Shown piece by piece: positions 53,563 to 63,656 of a DNA stretch of 64,000 nt (positions are counted from its first letter, which is position 1; each line of letters starts with the position of its first letter). Source of the DNA: a virus; the IMG/VR virus record IMGVR_UViG_3300032954_000010, positions 1 through 64,000 of that record; one strand, given 5' to 3'. The notes beneath the pieces were generated by a model, which did not search any database, was not told the origin of the DNA, and saw only the letters and a list, made by a program, of their open reading frames with translations. The position numbers were made by a program, and so were the translations under genes.

Positions 53563-54660
53563 ATGGGCGTCGATCCCATCAGTCTCGGCGTGGAAGGCGA
53601 GGCCGCATCTAAGGCAGCGCCCGCGCTCGCAGGAGGTGCCAAGGGTGCCGAAACGGCCGGCGGCGTGGGCGCGGGCCTGGCGGGTGCAGCCGACGTGCTG
53701 GCGCCGGCTACGGGCGTTGGCGCGGCAACCGGCGCTGGGGCTTTGACCGGCCTGGATGCCTTGGCGGCCGGCCTGACGCCTTCCGGCGGCTCGTTCGTCG
53801 GCCTTCCCGATGTGGCCAGCGCCGCGACGGGGGCCGAAGCAGGAGCGGCGGGGGGTGCTCTCGCGGCCCCGACCGGGCCTGCACCCGCCGCCCCGACCGC
53901 AGCGGCTGTTGCCCCTCCACCGGGCGTTTCCTCGCCGCTGGGGGTCGATCCGACCGCCGCGCTTGGCGCCAATGCCCCCAGCCCGCTTGACACGGCCGCC
54001 TATCCGGCAGGACCGATCGGAGCGCCGGGCACCGCCGCGGCAACGCCCGTTGCGGGGGCAGCGCCTAGCGGCAGCACCGGTTTTCTCGATACGCTGCAAA
54101 GCTCCCTGGCACCGAGCAAGTTGGCGGCCGGCATCGGCGAGTCGGTTGCCAAGAACCCGCTCGGCTTGGCGCTCGCGGCCGGCGGGCTCGGCTACAACGT
54201 CTTACAAGGCCAAAAACAGTCAGATGCCGTCAAGGCGCTGCAATCGGAAGCGCAGCAGCAGGGCGCGACCGGCGCGCAACTGGAAGGCTACCTGACCAGC
54301 GGTACGCTGCCGCCAGGCTTGCAGCAAAGCGTCGATCTAGCGGTCAAGAATGCCAAGGCATCGGCCATCTCCAACATGGCGTCGCAGGGCCTGTCGACCG
54401 ACCCGAAGAAGAACACGGCACTGGCCGCCGAGCTGGCGGCGATCGACCAGCAAGTGCCGATCCTCACCGCGCAGATCGGCGAGCAACTGCTGCAATCGGG
54501 GCAGGCGGCGAGCGGCCTTGCCAGCAATCTCTATACGTCGCTGGCCAATATCGACCAGACGCAGACCGCCGCGATCGGCAAGTCCATCGCCGCGATGGCG
54601 GCGGCGCTGTCCGGCAAGCAGCAAATCCCCGGCACCAATATCTCCGTCAGCACCGGTTAA
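53563..54660 (+). CDS. Ala/Gly/Pro-rich virion protein
   Basis: 365 residues. Residues 1-170 are low-complexity Ala/Gly/Pro (VLAPATGVGAATGAGALTGL). Residues 195-365 are helical (SDAVKALQSEAQQQGATGAQ, LAAIDQQVPILTAQIGEQLL). The design, disordered then helical, matches podovirus internal or ejection proteins. Start behind AGGAG. Confidence 0.55.
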   Translation: MGVDPISLGVEGEAASKAAPALAGGAKGAETAGGVGAGLAGAADVLAPATGVGAATGAGALTGLDALAAGLTPSGGSFVGLPDVASAATGAEAGAAGGALAAPTGPAPAAPTAAAVAPPPGVSSPLGVDPTAALGANAPSPLDTAAYPAGPIGAPGTAAATPVAGAAPSGSTGFLDTLQSSLAPSKLAAGIGESVAKNPLGLALAAGGLGYNVLQGQKQSDAVKALQSEAQQQGATGAQLEGYLTSGTLPPGLQQSVDLAVKNAKASAISNMASQGLSTDPKKNTALAAELAAIDQQVPILTAQIGEQLLQSGQAASGLASNLYTSLANIDQTQTAAIGKSIAAMAAALSGKQQIPGTNISVSTG

Positions 54661-54663
54661 GAT

Positions 54664-56205
54664 ATGGCCGAAACGGCAGTTGCCCGCGTCGATCCCAACC
54701 CTTACGCCGGGCTGGGCTTCGACGATTCGAAGATGAAGGAAGTGACGGGCAAACTTGCCGACATCAAGCGGCAGGAGATCGCCGCCGACAGCCGCATCGC
54801 CGGGCAACTGGGCGGCCTGACCAGCAAGGCGATGCCCAGGCTGGAGGAGATGTCGCGCAACGCAGGCGTCGAGGCGGAAAAGCTCAAGCCCTGGGATGCC
54901 GAGCACGAGGCGGCCAAGCGGCAGACCGACCCTATCGAAGCGTTTGGCTCGCTCGGCTCTGTCTTCGGTATCCTTGCGTCGGCTTTTACTCATGCTCCGA
55001 TGGAGAACGCGCTGAATGCATCGGCGGCGGCAATCAATGCCATTAAGGCCGGCAATGCCGAGGACTACAATCGTGCCTACAAGGCGTGGGAGGCCAATAC
55101 CAAACAGGCGCTGGAGCGGCATCAGATCGAGCACGCGGCGTTCGAGGATGCCGTGACGCTGCTCAAGACCAACATGGAAGCGGGCATGAACCAGATGCGG
55201 CTCAATGCCGTGCGCTTCGGCAACCAGAAGGACCTGGCATTACTTGAAGCGGGCATGAGCAAGGAACTGTTCGAGTATAAGGCATCGCAGCAGAAAGTGG
55301 CGCTCGAATTGCAGGAGGCAATGCCCAAGATCACGGAAGCCAACGCCGAGATGGCACATCTGTTCTCGCTTGGCTACGATCCAAAAAACCCGCAATCCGA
55401 GCAAAGTCAGAAGGCATTCATCGAGTTTAAGAAGTGGCAGGCCGAGCAAAAACTGGCCGAACGCGGTGTCACCTCGCTCAGCAAGGAAGACGCGATGGAG
55501 GTTGCCCGGCGCGCGGCAGTCTACGAAGCCGAGGGCATGGATCACGCGGCGGCCTTCGACAAGGCGCGTTCCGAGATCGCGATGGCGGCCAAGAAAGGCA
55601 GCAGCCGCGTTGCCAAGCCCGAGGAGGAAGCAACCCGCATCCGCGCCGAAGAATTGCTCAAAGCCAATCCCGGCATGTCCAAGGCAACGGCCTTGGAGCA
55701 GGCGGCGCACGAGTTCAAGGTCAAGACGGCGGCGCCGAGCGGCAATCGCATGGACGATCTCAAATCGCGCGAGAACAAGATCGACGTGATCGAGACCAAT
55801 ATCGACCATCTCGACGAGATGCTGTTGAAGCATCATGCCATCGCCGGCATCGGCGGCAAGATCACGCGCACGAGCGAAGCGATCGGCAATATTCTCGGGT
55901 CGAGCGCAACGGATCGCGCGCAGTTCCGCCGCTGGATACTGGAGATTCAGGAAACGCTACCGTCCGTGCTCAACGACCGCTCGGGGCGGCCGATCTCGTC
56001 GGAAGCCGAGAAGATCGAGGGCATCGTCGCGGGTCTTGCGGCCGGCGATACCAACGCCAATACGCTGCGCGCCTATGACGAGTTGCGCCCGCTCCTGAAA
56101 ACGCTCAAGAAGCAGTTGCGCGAACGGCGCGGCGAGGCGTTCGAAGGCGACGGCAAATCGGCCGCGCCCAAGGCGCCGTGGGAACATGATCCGATAGCAC
56201 AATGA
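54664..56205 (+). CDS. Internal virion protein, helical
   Basis: 513 residues, starting 4 bases after the previous stop. Long helices (VTGKLADIKRQEIAADSRIA, LLEAGMSKELFEYKASQQKV, EEEATRIRAEELLKANPGMS). It likely passes with DNA through the envelope as part of an ejection complex. Based on size and position. Confidence 0.6.
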   Translation: MAETAVARVDPNPYAGLGFDDSKMKEVTGKLADIKRQEIAADSRIAGQLGGLTSKAMPRLEEMSRNAGVEAEKLKPWDAEHEAAKRQTDPIEAFGSLGSVFGILASAFTHAPMENALNASAAAINAIKAGNAEDYNRAYKAWEANTKQALERHQIEHAAFEDAVTLLKTNMEAGMNQMRLNAVRFGNQKDLALLEAGMSKELFEYKASQQKVALELQEAMPKITEANAEMAHLFSLGYDPKNPQSEQSQKAFIEFKKWQAEQKLAERGVTSLSKEDAMEVARRAAVYEAEGMDHAAAFDKARSEIAMAAKKGSSRVAKPEEEATRIRAEELLKANPGMSKATALEQAAHEFKVKTAAPSGNRMDDLKSRENKIDVIETNIDHLDEMLLKHHAIAGIGGKITRTSEAIGNILGSSATDRAQFRRWILEIQETLPSVLNDRSGRPISSEAEKIEGIVAGLAAGDTNANTLRAYDELRPLLKTLKKQLRERRGEAFEGDGKSAAPKAPWEHDPIAQ

Positions 56206-59069
56206 GCGATGTCGGCTACATTGGTTTTGACCAGCCTGCCAAGGACTTGACGCCAACGGTCAAGGACGAGGCCGGTTACGAGAAAGTGCCGGCCGGGGCC
56301 AAGTATTATGATCCCGAGGGCAAGACCCGTTTCAAGCCAATCAAGAACGATGCCGACTACCGGGCGATCCCGGAAGGCGCGCAATATGCCGATCCCAACG
56401 GCACAATCCGGCAAAAACCCAAGTTCGAGGGCATCGATTTCACGGCACAGACGCTCTACGACATGAGCATCACGCCGACTGAAAAACGCAAGGCGCTGGA
56501 ACGTACCTATCCCGGCAAGGTCAAGGAAGACCAGGAAGGTCTGTACGTCGAGGACAACGGTAAATTCCGTCGTCCCGGCCGTGGGATGTCGGCGGTAACC
56601 GGCTTTGCGGCGGAGGCTGCCGGGCCGACGGTTGGTGCGGTGCTCGGTGCGCTTGGCACGCGCAGTCCGATCGGCGGTGCCGGCGGCGCGATGCTGGGAC
56701 AGACCTTCAACGATGTCGTGTTGCAGTTGTCCGGCATCTATGATCGCACGCTGCCCGAGGAGGCGGCCAACATGGCGCTGGCCGGCATGGGTGCGCTTGT
56801 TGGCACGGGCGTCGGGCGCGGCATCGCGACAATGGTGCCCGCGGCCAAGGCAGGCGTATCGAGCGTGACTGCCGCGCTGCCTTCGCTGGCTGCCAAGTTC
56901 CTCGGCGCCGCGCCGCAAGAAACAAGAATGGCGCGGGAACTCGCCGAGAAAGGCGTGCAAGTTCCGCCCTCGGCCTGGGCACATGAGGCGCCGCACTTGC
57001 AAAACATTGTCGAGGTGTTTGATCCGGCGTTCCGCACCAACAAGCCGTTGCGCGAGTCGGCGGCCGAGCATTACGAAAAAAGTGCAACGAAAGTGCTCGA
57101 CGATCTCGGCGTAAAGCGCGAGGAGTCGTTGCTGACGCCCAAGACCGCGGTGCCGACGATCCCGGCCGGCGAAAAGATCATGCAGCGCACGCTGGCTGAG
57201 TCGGCCGCCGCCGATCAGGCATTGAAAACTGCTCTGGAAAAGCGCGCCGCCGACCTGCAAGCCGGCCTGCCGGAAAAGATGGCGCAGCGTGAGGCGCTGA
57301 CCAATGCCGCCGAGGCATCGCGCGTGCAGGCGCAAAAACTGATCGACGAGAGTTTCAAATCCATTCAGGTGGAAGCTGACCACGCCATGAAAGTGGCGGA
57401 AGCGGGTGCCAATACCGGTGAGCTATGGGAGCGCATCGGGCAGAAACTGGCGCTGGTGCGGCATGGTATCGGCGAACGCGCGCGCTACTGGTATGATCGT
57501 TATAATCAAATGACGGCAGGACACACCGTTAGCAGTCAAGAATTGGCCGATAGCGCACAGCAGATGCTCGACGAGTTGCCTGCGGAGTTCAAGGCGCGTA
57601 ACCCCGCGCTTGTACAAAAACTTGCAAAACTTGGCGGACAAAAAGATGAAACTGTTGAAATTTCACGCTTTGGCGGTGAAGCTTACAACCCGGAACTTAA
57701 AGCCGCCGAACAATTGACTTACGGAGAACTGCACAATCTTCGTTCCCTGTTCCGTGGCTCAGCCGATTGGTATACGCTTTCGTCGGATTTCAAGAATGGC
57801 GCACTAAAGCGATTTTCCAAGGAAATCGATCGTCTCATTCACGATCCAGACGCGCCCGAGCAAATTAAAATTGCCGGGCAGTTCCTTGATAAAGTCGACA
57901 AATGGTACGGCCACAATATCTCGATCTTCGAGGCACAGCAGATCAAGGCCATCATGAAGGGACTGGAGGCGGGCGAGCCAGCCGATCCCAAGAATCTCTA
58001 CAAGGCGCTGATCAAGGAAGGCCACAGCGATCTCATCCGTCGCGTCAAGGATATGGTCGGCCCCAATTTGTGGTCCGGCGTCAAGGCGGCCGATACGCAA
58101 GCGATGCTGGATGCTTCCAAGAGCCTGACGCCCGGCGAAATCGACGCGCGCAAGTTTGCCCGCGAGGTGCTTGAGCGTTATCGCAGTAACACGCTCGAAA
58201 TCGTGCATGGCAAGGAAGCATCGGAAAAACTGCTGGCGCAAGCCCGCGCCATCGAGCAATTGGACGGCCGCCTGCCGATCCCGGCAAAGTCCGACGACAC
58301 CATGACGCAGGTCATCGCGCGAGCACGGCTTGCCGCCGACGAGGCCAAGGCCGCGGGCGCCAAGGACCCGCTCGGCACGCTGAACAAGGAAATGAAGAAA
58401 ATCAAGGCTGAGCACTCGCGCGAACTGGCGAAGACGCGCGCCGAGCGCCGCAATGATCCGCTTGGTTTCCTTTATGACCCGACAACCGGCGCATCCGAGG
58501 CGGTCAACAAGATACTGGGCGATGAGGACCTGATTCTCGCCGCTGCCGCGCGTTTTGGCGACAAGAGCCCAGAGTTCAACATGCTGCGGCAAGTCTATGC
58601 GCAGCGCGTTCTGGAAAACACGCTGCGACCGAGTACCAAACTGGAGAAGATCGCGCCGGAAGTGCAGCAACTGATGTTCTCCGGCACGACGCTGCATCAG
58701 CTCCAGGTGCTTGCCAAGGAGATGGATTTCCTGATGACGCGGCGTGGTATGGCGCAGTCCACGGCGGGTGGCATGTCGGCGATGGCCAAGGTGGAGCATC
58801 CGACGACCAATATTCCCGTGGCTCGCGGCATCGTCAAATTCGTGCCGGGCTTGAACCCGGCTATGCGCTTTGTTCACGGCAAGTTCTATCAACTGATTAC
58901 CGATCTCATTACCTCGCCAACAACGTTGCGCTGGATCGAGAAGGGATTAACTTCCGGCACGCCGGAAGAACAGGCTGCGGTGCGCGCCATCCTGCAAAAG
59001 CACTTGCAGCGCGGCGCCGCGATGGGTGCCGGCGCGGGCGAAGCGGTCGAACAGGGCGGTATCGAATGA
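56202..59069 (+). CDS. Large internal/ejection protein
   Basis: 955 residues, overlapping the previous stop. Residues 25-75 hold two repeats: VPAGAKYYDPEGKTRFKP and IPEGAQYADPNGTIRQKP. Residues 130-240 are Gly/Ala-rich hydrophobic (AEAAGPTVGAVLGALGTRSP, MALAGMGALVGTGVGRGIAT), possibly membrane-inserting. The rest is helical. Podoviruses eject proteins of this size to make a channel; no lytic domain was seen here. Confidence 0.65.
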   Translation: MSDVGYIGFDQPAKDLTPTVKDEAGYEKVPAGAKYYDPEGKTRFKPIKNDADYRAIPEGAQYADPNGTIRQKPKFEGIDFTAQTLYDMSITPTEKRKALERTYPGKVKEDQEGLYVEDNGKFRRPGRGMSAVTGFAAEAAGPTVGAVLGALGTRSPIGGAGGAMLGQTFNDVVLQLSGIYDRTLPEEAANMALAGMGALVGTGVGRGIATMVPAAKAGVSSVTAALPSLAAKFLGAAPQETRMARELAEKGVQVPPSAWAHEAPHLQNIVEVFDPAFRTNKPLRESAAEHYEKSATKVLDDLGVKREESLLTPKTAVPTIPAGEKIMQRTLAESAAADQALKTALEKRAADLQAGLPEKMAQREALTNAAEASRVQAQKLIDESFKSIQVEADHAMKVAEAGANTGELWERIGQKLALVRHGIGERARYWYDRYNQMTAGHTVSSQELADSAQQMLDELPAEFKARNPALVQKLAKLGGQKDETVEISRFGGEAYNPELKAAEQLTYGELHNLRSLFRGSADWYTLSSDFKNGALKRFSKEIDRLIHDPDAPEQIKIAGQFLDKVDKWYGHNISIFEAQQIKAIMKGLEAGEPADPKNLYKALIKEGHSDLIRRVKDMVGPNLWSGVKAADTQAMLDASKSLTPGEIDARKFAREVLERYRSNTLEIVHGKEASEKLLAQARAIEQLDGRLPIPAKSDDTMTQVIARARLAADEAKAAGAKDPLGTLNKEMKKIKAEHSRELAKTRAERRNDPLGFLYDPTTGASEAVNKILGDEDLILAAAARFGDKSPEFNMLRQVYAQRVLENTLRPSTKLEKIAPEVQQLMFSGTTLHQLQVLAKEMDFLMTRRGMAQSTAGGMSAMAKVEHPTTNIPVARGIVKFVPGLNPAMRFVHGKFYQLITDLITSPTTLRWIEKGLTSGTPEEQAAVRAILQKHLQRGAAMGAGAGEAVEQGGIE

Positions 59070-59326
59070 GTCTGAAAGCTATTCTCGATACTTGGGCGGA
59101 GAAATTGTCCGCCAAAGCGGCCGAAAAGGACACGCCGTTACAAGAAAGCACCGACGCCTTCAAGGCGGTCACCGCCTATTTTGCCGCCACCCAGAAGCGT
59201 GGTAAGAAATCCGGCGACGATGACGAGCCCGCCGATACGGGCGGCTTCAGCTTTGTGCAAAGCGACGAGGTGATCAATGGCGCCCCCGGACAACGTGCGA
59301 AAGTTCGAACCCGTCGAGATTCATGA
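59066..59326 (+). CDS. Small hypothetical protein
   Basis: 86 residues, overlapping the previous stop. SLKAILDTWAEKLSAKAAEK, then KAVTAYFAATQKRGKKSGDD. Helical N-terminus, acidic tail. Unknown. Confidence 0.5.
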   Translation: MSLKAILDTWAEKLSAKAAEKDTPLQESTDAFKAVTAYFAATQKRGKKSGDDDEPADTGGFSFVQSDEVINGAPGQRAKVRTRRDS

Positions 59327-59573
59327 AGAACAACCGAACCCTGCACTGGCGCGAGCAGCGAATGCCGCCGCCATCTCGGCTCTAGCTCTCGGCCTGAAGA
59401 CGCTTTCGCAGCGCGCCATTGCCGGCAGCCGGGCGCTGTTCACGCTGGTTTCGGTCGGCTCGTGCTTCTGGTTGTGGAACAACACGCCCGATCCGAGCGT
59501 CACCCAAATTGCCTCGCTCACGCTCTACGCCGTCTTCATTCTGGCCGCCAATTACATCGTGCGGAGAATTTGA
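59277..59573 (+). CDS. Small membrane protein, possible second holin
   Basis: 98 residues, ATG inside the previous gene with GAGG upstream. Residues 50-70 (ALFTLVSVGSCFWLWNNT) and 78-95 (IASLTLYAVFILAANYIV) are hydrophobic. Two spans with a short loop could be a holin or a virion membrane protein. A 50-base overlap suggests coupling. Confidence 0.5.
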   Translation: MAPPDNVRKFEPVEIHEEQPNPALARAANAAAISALALGLKTLSQRAIAGSRALFTLVSVGSCFWLWNNTPDPSVTQIASLTLYAVFILAANYIVRRI

Positions 59574-60052
59574 TGACGGGCGTGCTGCAAAGCGGCAACA
59601 TTACGCCGGGACACGTCGTAACATGGGCGACCGATGGCGTGATTCAGGACGGTGGCGCGTTGCAGGCCACCAAGCAGGTTCTCGCCACTCTGCTCAGCGC
59701 CGACTTCAACTCCATCGCCGACCAGCCTTTGCTATTGCCTTCATCGATGACCGCTTTTGCGATCACCGGCATCATCGTTACCAATTCCCAGATTTCGCTG
59801 ACCACGGCATCGGGCGGGTTTTACCCGCAAACATCCAAGGGCGGCACGGCGATCGTCGCCAATAGCCAGGTCTATTCGTCGCTGACCGGCGCCACCAAAT
59901 TGCTCAACTGCACGATCGAGGCCACCGCGCTCGCAACTTATTATACGCGCGGCAATGTACCCGATTGGGCGATCTATCTGTCGCTGACGGTCGCGCAGGG
60001 CATTAACGCAACAGCCGATGTGTACCTTTTAGGCACTGATTTGACTGCATAA
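59573..60052 (+). CDS. Fibre-related protein
   Basis: 159 residues, ATG overlapping the previous stop. The start SGNITPGHVVTWATDGVIQD matches the start of the next protein. The rest is beta-rich (LLLPSSMTAFAITGIIVTNS). Likely a fibre connector or trimer unit. Confidence 0.6.
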   Translation: MTGVLQSGNITPGHVVTWATDGVIQDGGALQATKQVLATLLSADFNSIADQPLLLPSSMTAFAITGIIVTNSQISLTTASGGFYPQTSKGGTAIVANSQVYSSLTGATKLLNCTIEATALATYYTRGNVPDWAIYLSLTVAQGINATADVYLLGTDLTA

Positions 60053-60061
60053 GGACTTCTC

Positions 60062-61969
60062 ATGAAACGCTCTATTGTTTTGCTGGCAGCGTTGTTGTCG
60101 GCAAGCCCCGCATTGTGTGCGCAGTCGGTCACCCAATCGGGCAACGTCACGCCCAATCATGTCTCGATCTGGGCGACCAACGGTGTCATCAAGGATGGCG
60201 GCACGGCATCCAATCCGCTTGCCACGTCGTTCGGGGTAGTCGGCGGCCAGATTTGCGTCAATAGCGGGCCTACCACGGGTGCCTACAACGCACTTTGCTT
60301 TGCCGCAACGCCGACGGGCGGCACAGTCAGCATCTACAACTATGCCGGTGCGACCGGCGGCCTGTCGTTCGTCGTCAACGGCGTCACGCAGGGATTCCCG
60401 ACGATCCCGGTGCCGACAACGACCAACGATGCTGTCTGTTTCGGCAATACATCCGGCCAACTGGTCGATTGTAGTCCCTCGGGCATCTGGAAAGGTACAG
60501 CGATAGGACTTGGTTATGGCGGTCTGGGCGGCAGTCAGTCGGCGGCGACGGTGGGGCAAGTGCCGGTCTTCCCCGGCTCGGGCGGTGCCGCAGTGCCCGG
60601 TTCTGTCTCGGATATTGCCGGCATCATTACGCTCGCGCAAGGCGGTCTTGGCGCGAGTCAGGCATCGGCCGCTGCCAACAGCGTGCCGGTTTTTCCGGGC
60701 TCGGGCGGCGCGGCGTCGCCGACGACGCTCAGCTCCATTTTTGGCTCGCCTCCGGCGATCGGCGGCACGGCCGCCGCGGCAGGCAAGTTCACGACGCTCC
60801 AGGCTACCGGCAACCTCACAACCAATGTCACCGGCTCGACGCAATGCCTGCACGCCAACAGTTCGGGTGTCGTCAGCGGCACGAGCACGGATTGCAATCC
60901 GGTTGCGGGATCGGATACGCAAATTCAATTCAACAATTCGGGTGCCTTTGGAGCGAGTGCCAATTTTACATGGAATGGGTCGGCGACCACAATTACGATT
61001 GACTCAATAACATCGAGCATCCTGCAAGATGCTTCGTCTTCGCAAGACAAGCTAACGATGGGGGCGGCATCGAGCGTCAATCTCAATGGTCTTGCTGCTG
61101 CTCCTGGTGCGCAGATAAAGTTCACGCCAAACGCCTCTCATAGCAATAACACGTTCGATATTCAGGCGGTTAACGCCCTGCTGCAACTTGACGGCAATGG
61201 TGGTGCCATCGACCCCCAAATTCTACTGGCCGATGTATCCTATGCCGTCATTCCCTATCCCGGCGGCAACCATAAGGGCGGTATCGGCTTTCTCGGCCGC
61301 GCTCGCGCTGGCGCTGGCGCTCCAGTTGAATTCAATTTCGGCGTCAATGATGCTTTAAGCGGATCGCCGGCAGGCAATGAGCAGTCAGTCGCGATCAACA
61401 TCTACAGCGTTGCTACGCTGGGCGACCAACAGAACGGTGTTTTCTTTTTCAGCGGCACCGGAACAAATTCGCTCGGCGGGACAATGACGGCAACGACTGC
61501 CGGTCATCGCTTGGGTGAAATTGGCGTTACAGGGTCATTGCCAGATGGTAACTTCACTCAGACCGAAAGCGGTTCCATCAACTGGTATGCTGATACGACG
61601 TTTTCTGGCACGACGATTGATGGTAGCTACACCGCGCTGACAAATGAGGTGCATCGTCTTGCTGTTGCCGCTTCATCAGCCGAAAGCATCGTTGGCGGCT
61701 GGTATTCGCCCGGTACGTTGGCAGTCGGCGCCTGGGCTGATCATGGCAATAGTTTTACCGGCGGTCCCGGCACTATCACGATTAAAGATGGCGGCAGCGC
61801 CTCGTCACTTTCGGGTGCTACCATTATTACCGCTGCCAGCGGGCAACTGCATCTTTATAGCTCGGTTGTCGGCAGCGGGGCTTATGTTCTTACTCAATCC
61901 GGCGCCATTACCGGCGGGCATCATGCCTGCTGGAATGCCAATGGCATTCTGGTCGATTGCGGGAGCTGA
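60062..61969 (+). CDS. Tail fibre-like protein with signal peptide
   Basis: 635 residues. N-terminus KRSIVLLAALLSASPALCAQ is a Sec signal peptide, unusual for a tail fibre. Then SGNVTPNHVSIWATNGVIKD, as in the gene before. Residues 155-230 hold GGLGGSQSAATVGQVPVFPG and GGLGASQASAAANSVPVFPG, two repeats of a fibre motif. The end HHACWNANGILVDC recurs in weaker form earlier (VCFGNTSGQLVDC), with paired Cys. It could be the receptor-binding protein. Confidence 0.6.
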   Translation: MKRSIVLLAALLSASPALCAQSVTQSGNVTPNHVSIWATNGVIKDGGTASNPLATSFGVVGGQICVNSGPTTGAYNALCFAATPTGGTVSIYNYAGATGGLSFVVNGVTQGFPTIPVPTTTNDAVCFGNTSGQLVDCSPSGIWKGTAIGLGYGGLGGSQSAATVGQVPVFPGSGGAAVPGSVSDIAGIITLAQGGLGASQASAAANSVPVFPGSGGAASPTTLSSIFGSPPAIGGTAAAAGKFTTLQATGNLTTNVTGSTQCLHANSSGVVSGTSTDCNPVAGSDTQIQFNNSGAFGASANFTWNGSATTITIDSITSSILQDASSSQDKLTMGAASSVNLNGLAAAPGAQIKFTPNASHSNNTFDIQAVNALLQLDGNGGAIDPQILLADVSYAVIPYPGGNHKGGIGFLGRARAGAGAPVEFNFGVNDALSGSPAGNEQSVAINIYSVATLGDQQNGVFFFSGTGTNSLGGTMTATTAGHRLGEIGVTGSLPDGNFTQTESGSINWYADTTFSGTTIDGSYTALTNEVHRLAVAASSAESIVGGWYSPGTLAVGAWADHGNSFTGGPGTITIKDGGSASSLSGATIITAASGQLHLYSSVVGSGAYVLTQSGAITGGHHACWNANGILVDCGS

Positions 61970-61970
61970 C

Positions 61971-62180
61971 ATGAAATATCTTTTCGTCGTTATCCTTCTC
62001 TTTTTTGCCGTACCGGCTCTAGCCCAGCAGCCGACTCCTACGGGCCAGCAATATTGCGGTCAGATGGTCGGTAACATGACGATGCAGATCACTGTATTGT
62101 TGGATGAAGTTGCAAAACTGAAGAAGGAACTGGCCGAGGCCAAAAAAGAGCCTAAGCCAGATGCCAAGCAAAAACCCTAA
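61971..62180 (+). CDS. Small exported coiled-coil protein
   Basis: 69 residues, ATG right after the previous stop. Signal peptide (MKYLFVVILLFFAVPALAQ), then TGQQYCGQMVGNMTMQITVL and a Lys/Glu coil (EVAKLKKELAEAKKEPK). Could be an adhesion or spanin-related protein. Confidence 0.5.
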   Translation: MKYLFVVILLFFAVPALAQQPTPTGQQYCGQMVGNMTMQITVLLDEVAKLKKELAEAKKEPKPDAKQKP

Positions 62181-62189
62181 GATGGCCAG

Positions 62190-63224
62190 TTATTTCTGCC
62201 CGAACAGGTTTTGCAGTGTGTTCTGCAAGTCCGCGTTGGGCGGGGCACCTTGCTGGATGCCGAAATTGCCGTTGGGCTGGCCTTGTGCTTGAGCCGCAGG
62301 ACCGCCGGGCAGGAAAGGCGCTTGCACGGTTGGCGCAGGCGTAACGGCAGCTTGCTGTGACGCGGCTTCAGCGATATTGCGGCGCCGACGCCGAGGCTGT
62401 TCAGGCTGTGAAGGCTGCTGCGGCTGCGCAGAAGGCACAAACGCTTGGGCCGGCGCAGTCTGCTGCGGCAAATGCTCGATCTGCGCCGGTTGGACAGGCG
62501 CCGGCAGCATACCTTCGCGCGGCAGGTCGGTGCGCCCGACCATCGCATCCGTCGCATGCGTCGCCGCCAGTTTCTCGCGCTGGCCGAACGATGCCTCGTC
62601 GATGTAGCCGATGGCGACGAACTGAAGGGTGCCGATCACGCCGGCTTCGAACGAAATGCGCGTCGTCACGTCGCACACGTCGATCTGCTGGCCGACGAAC
62701 TTATTGAGGTAACCGCGCAGATTGGTGCGGCTGTTGGGCGGCACGCGCAGCAGGAACGGCATTTCGTAACCGGGCACCAGGATTGCAATTTTCTGGATGT
62801 CAGCGCAAGCCTTGACGCCCTTGCCGCTCACCGCCGAGACCTTGGAGCCCCAGGCAGCCTGCGGGCAGGAGGCGCAGGTCGCCGACTGCGGCTTGGCCGC
62901 GTTGCGCGACGGCGCGACGCCATTATCGGAGAAGCAGGCCGGCGGCTCGTACTGGTTGGCACTCGGATCGAACGGCTTGTCGTAGAAAATCTTGGAGGTG
63001 CGCTCCAGCGCGTCGATGATCACGCAGTCGATGTAAGGACCGGTCTTGGGATTGTAGGTCTGCACCGGGATTTCGTCACCGGCCGCGTCGATCAGCGATA
63101 GCCGGTTGCCCATGATCGAGAGGAACGGCGGCGAGCCGACGCCGAGATTGCCGACGAGGGTTTGCGCGAGGCCCTTGGACTGACGGTTTTGCAGGTAAGC
63201 CGGGAGCTGATTGGTCATTGTCAT
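62190..63224 (-). CDS. Probable phage ssDNA-binding protein
   Basis: 344 residues. Residues 100-140 have FYDKPFDPSANQYEPPACFS, DNGVAPSRNAAKPQSATCAS and CPQAAWGSKVSAVSGKGVKA: a four-Cys zinc-like group and an S-D-N-G pattern seen in phage proteins near replication genes. Residues 145-215 are beta-rich (IAILVPGYEMPFLLRVPPNS). The tail from 235 is Pro/Gln/Ala-rich and ends in an acidic-poor AGNQLF-like stretch (TLQNLFGQK). I infer a single-stranded-DNA-binding role from the layout; it is not proven. Confidence 0.6.
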   Translation of the reverse strand: MTMTNQLPAYLQNRQSKGLAQTLVGNLGVGSPPFLSIMGNRLSLIDAAGDEIPVQTYNPKTGPYIDCVIIDALERTSKIFYDKPFDPSANQYEPPACFSDNGVAPSRNAAKPQSATCASCPQAAWGSKVSAVSGKGVKACADIQKIAILVPGYEMPFLLRVPPNSRTNLRGYLNKFVGQQIDVCDVTTRISFEAGVIGTLQFVAIGYIDEASFGQREKLAATHATDAMVGRTDLPREGMLPAPVQPAQIEHLPQQTAPAQAFVPSAQPQQPSQPEQPRRRRRNIAEAASQQAAVTPAPTVQAPFLPGGPAAQAQGQPNGNFGIQQGAPPNADLQNTLQNLFGQK

Positions 63225-63616
63225 GCCTTTCGGATGGAAAAACGAATGATTGATGAAGTCTCGATGTTGGGCGGCAACGCGCCGTCATGCGCGTCCATGT
63301 ATTCCGTCAGCGCATCCTTGAGCGGCGGGCCGATCTTGAGCATGGCACCGCGACGATCCCAATCCTCCAGTATCCAATCCAGATATTTGGTTTCGTCAAG
63401 GATTTTTGGTGTGATGATGGTCGAGAGGATGGCGGTACCGGTGTCAGTCTTGAATGACTTGATGCCCTGCTCGGTCATCGTCGCCGTGATCCGCGCCTGC
63501 AATTGTTCCAGTTTCTCGTTGTAAGGCTTGCAATAGTCGCTGAACAGCTTCGACTGCTGATCGAGATGGGCTCGTATCTGCTGATGCTCGGCGACGAGGG
63601 CGGCGATGTCGGTCAT
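63221..63616 (-). CDS. Hypothetical protein upstream of the SSB-like gene
   Basis: 131 residues from an ATG at 63616, preferred to the ATG 6 bases before because AGGA lies 7 bases from it. Helical N-terminus (VAEHQQIRAHLDQQSKLFSD, YNEKLEQLQARITATMTEQG), then FKTDTGTAILSTIITPKILD. Pairs with the SSB-like gene by overlap; perhaps its partner. Confidence 0.6.
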   Translation of the reverse strand: MTDIAALVAEHQQIRAHLDQQSKLFSDYCKPYNEKLEQLQARITATMTEQGIKSFKTDTGTAILSTIITPKILDETKYLDWILEDWDRRGAMLKIGPPLKDALTEYMDAHDGALPPNIETSSIIRFSIRKA

Positions 63617-63656
63617 AAACATATCCTAACAGGCATTAAAAACGTAGTCAACTGTA

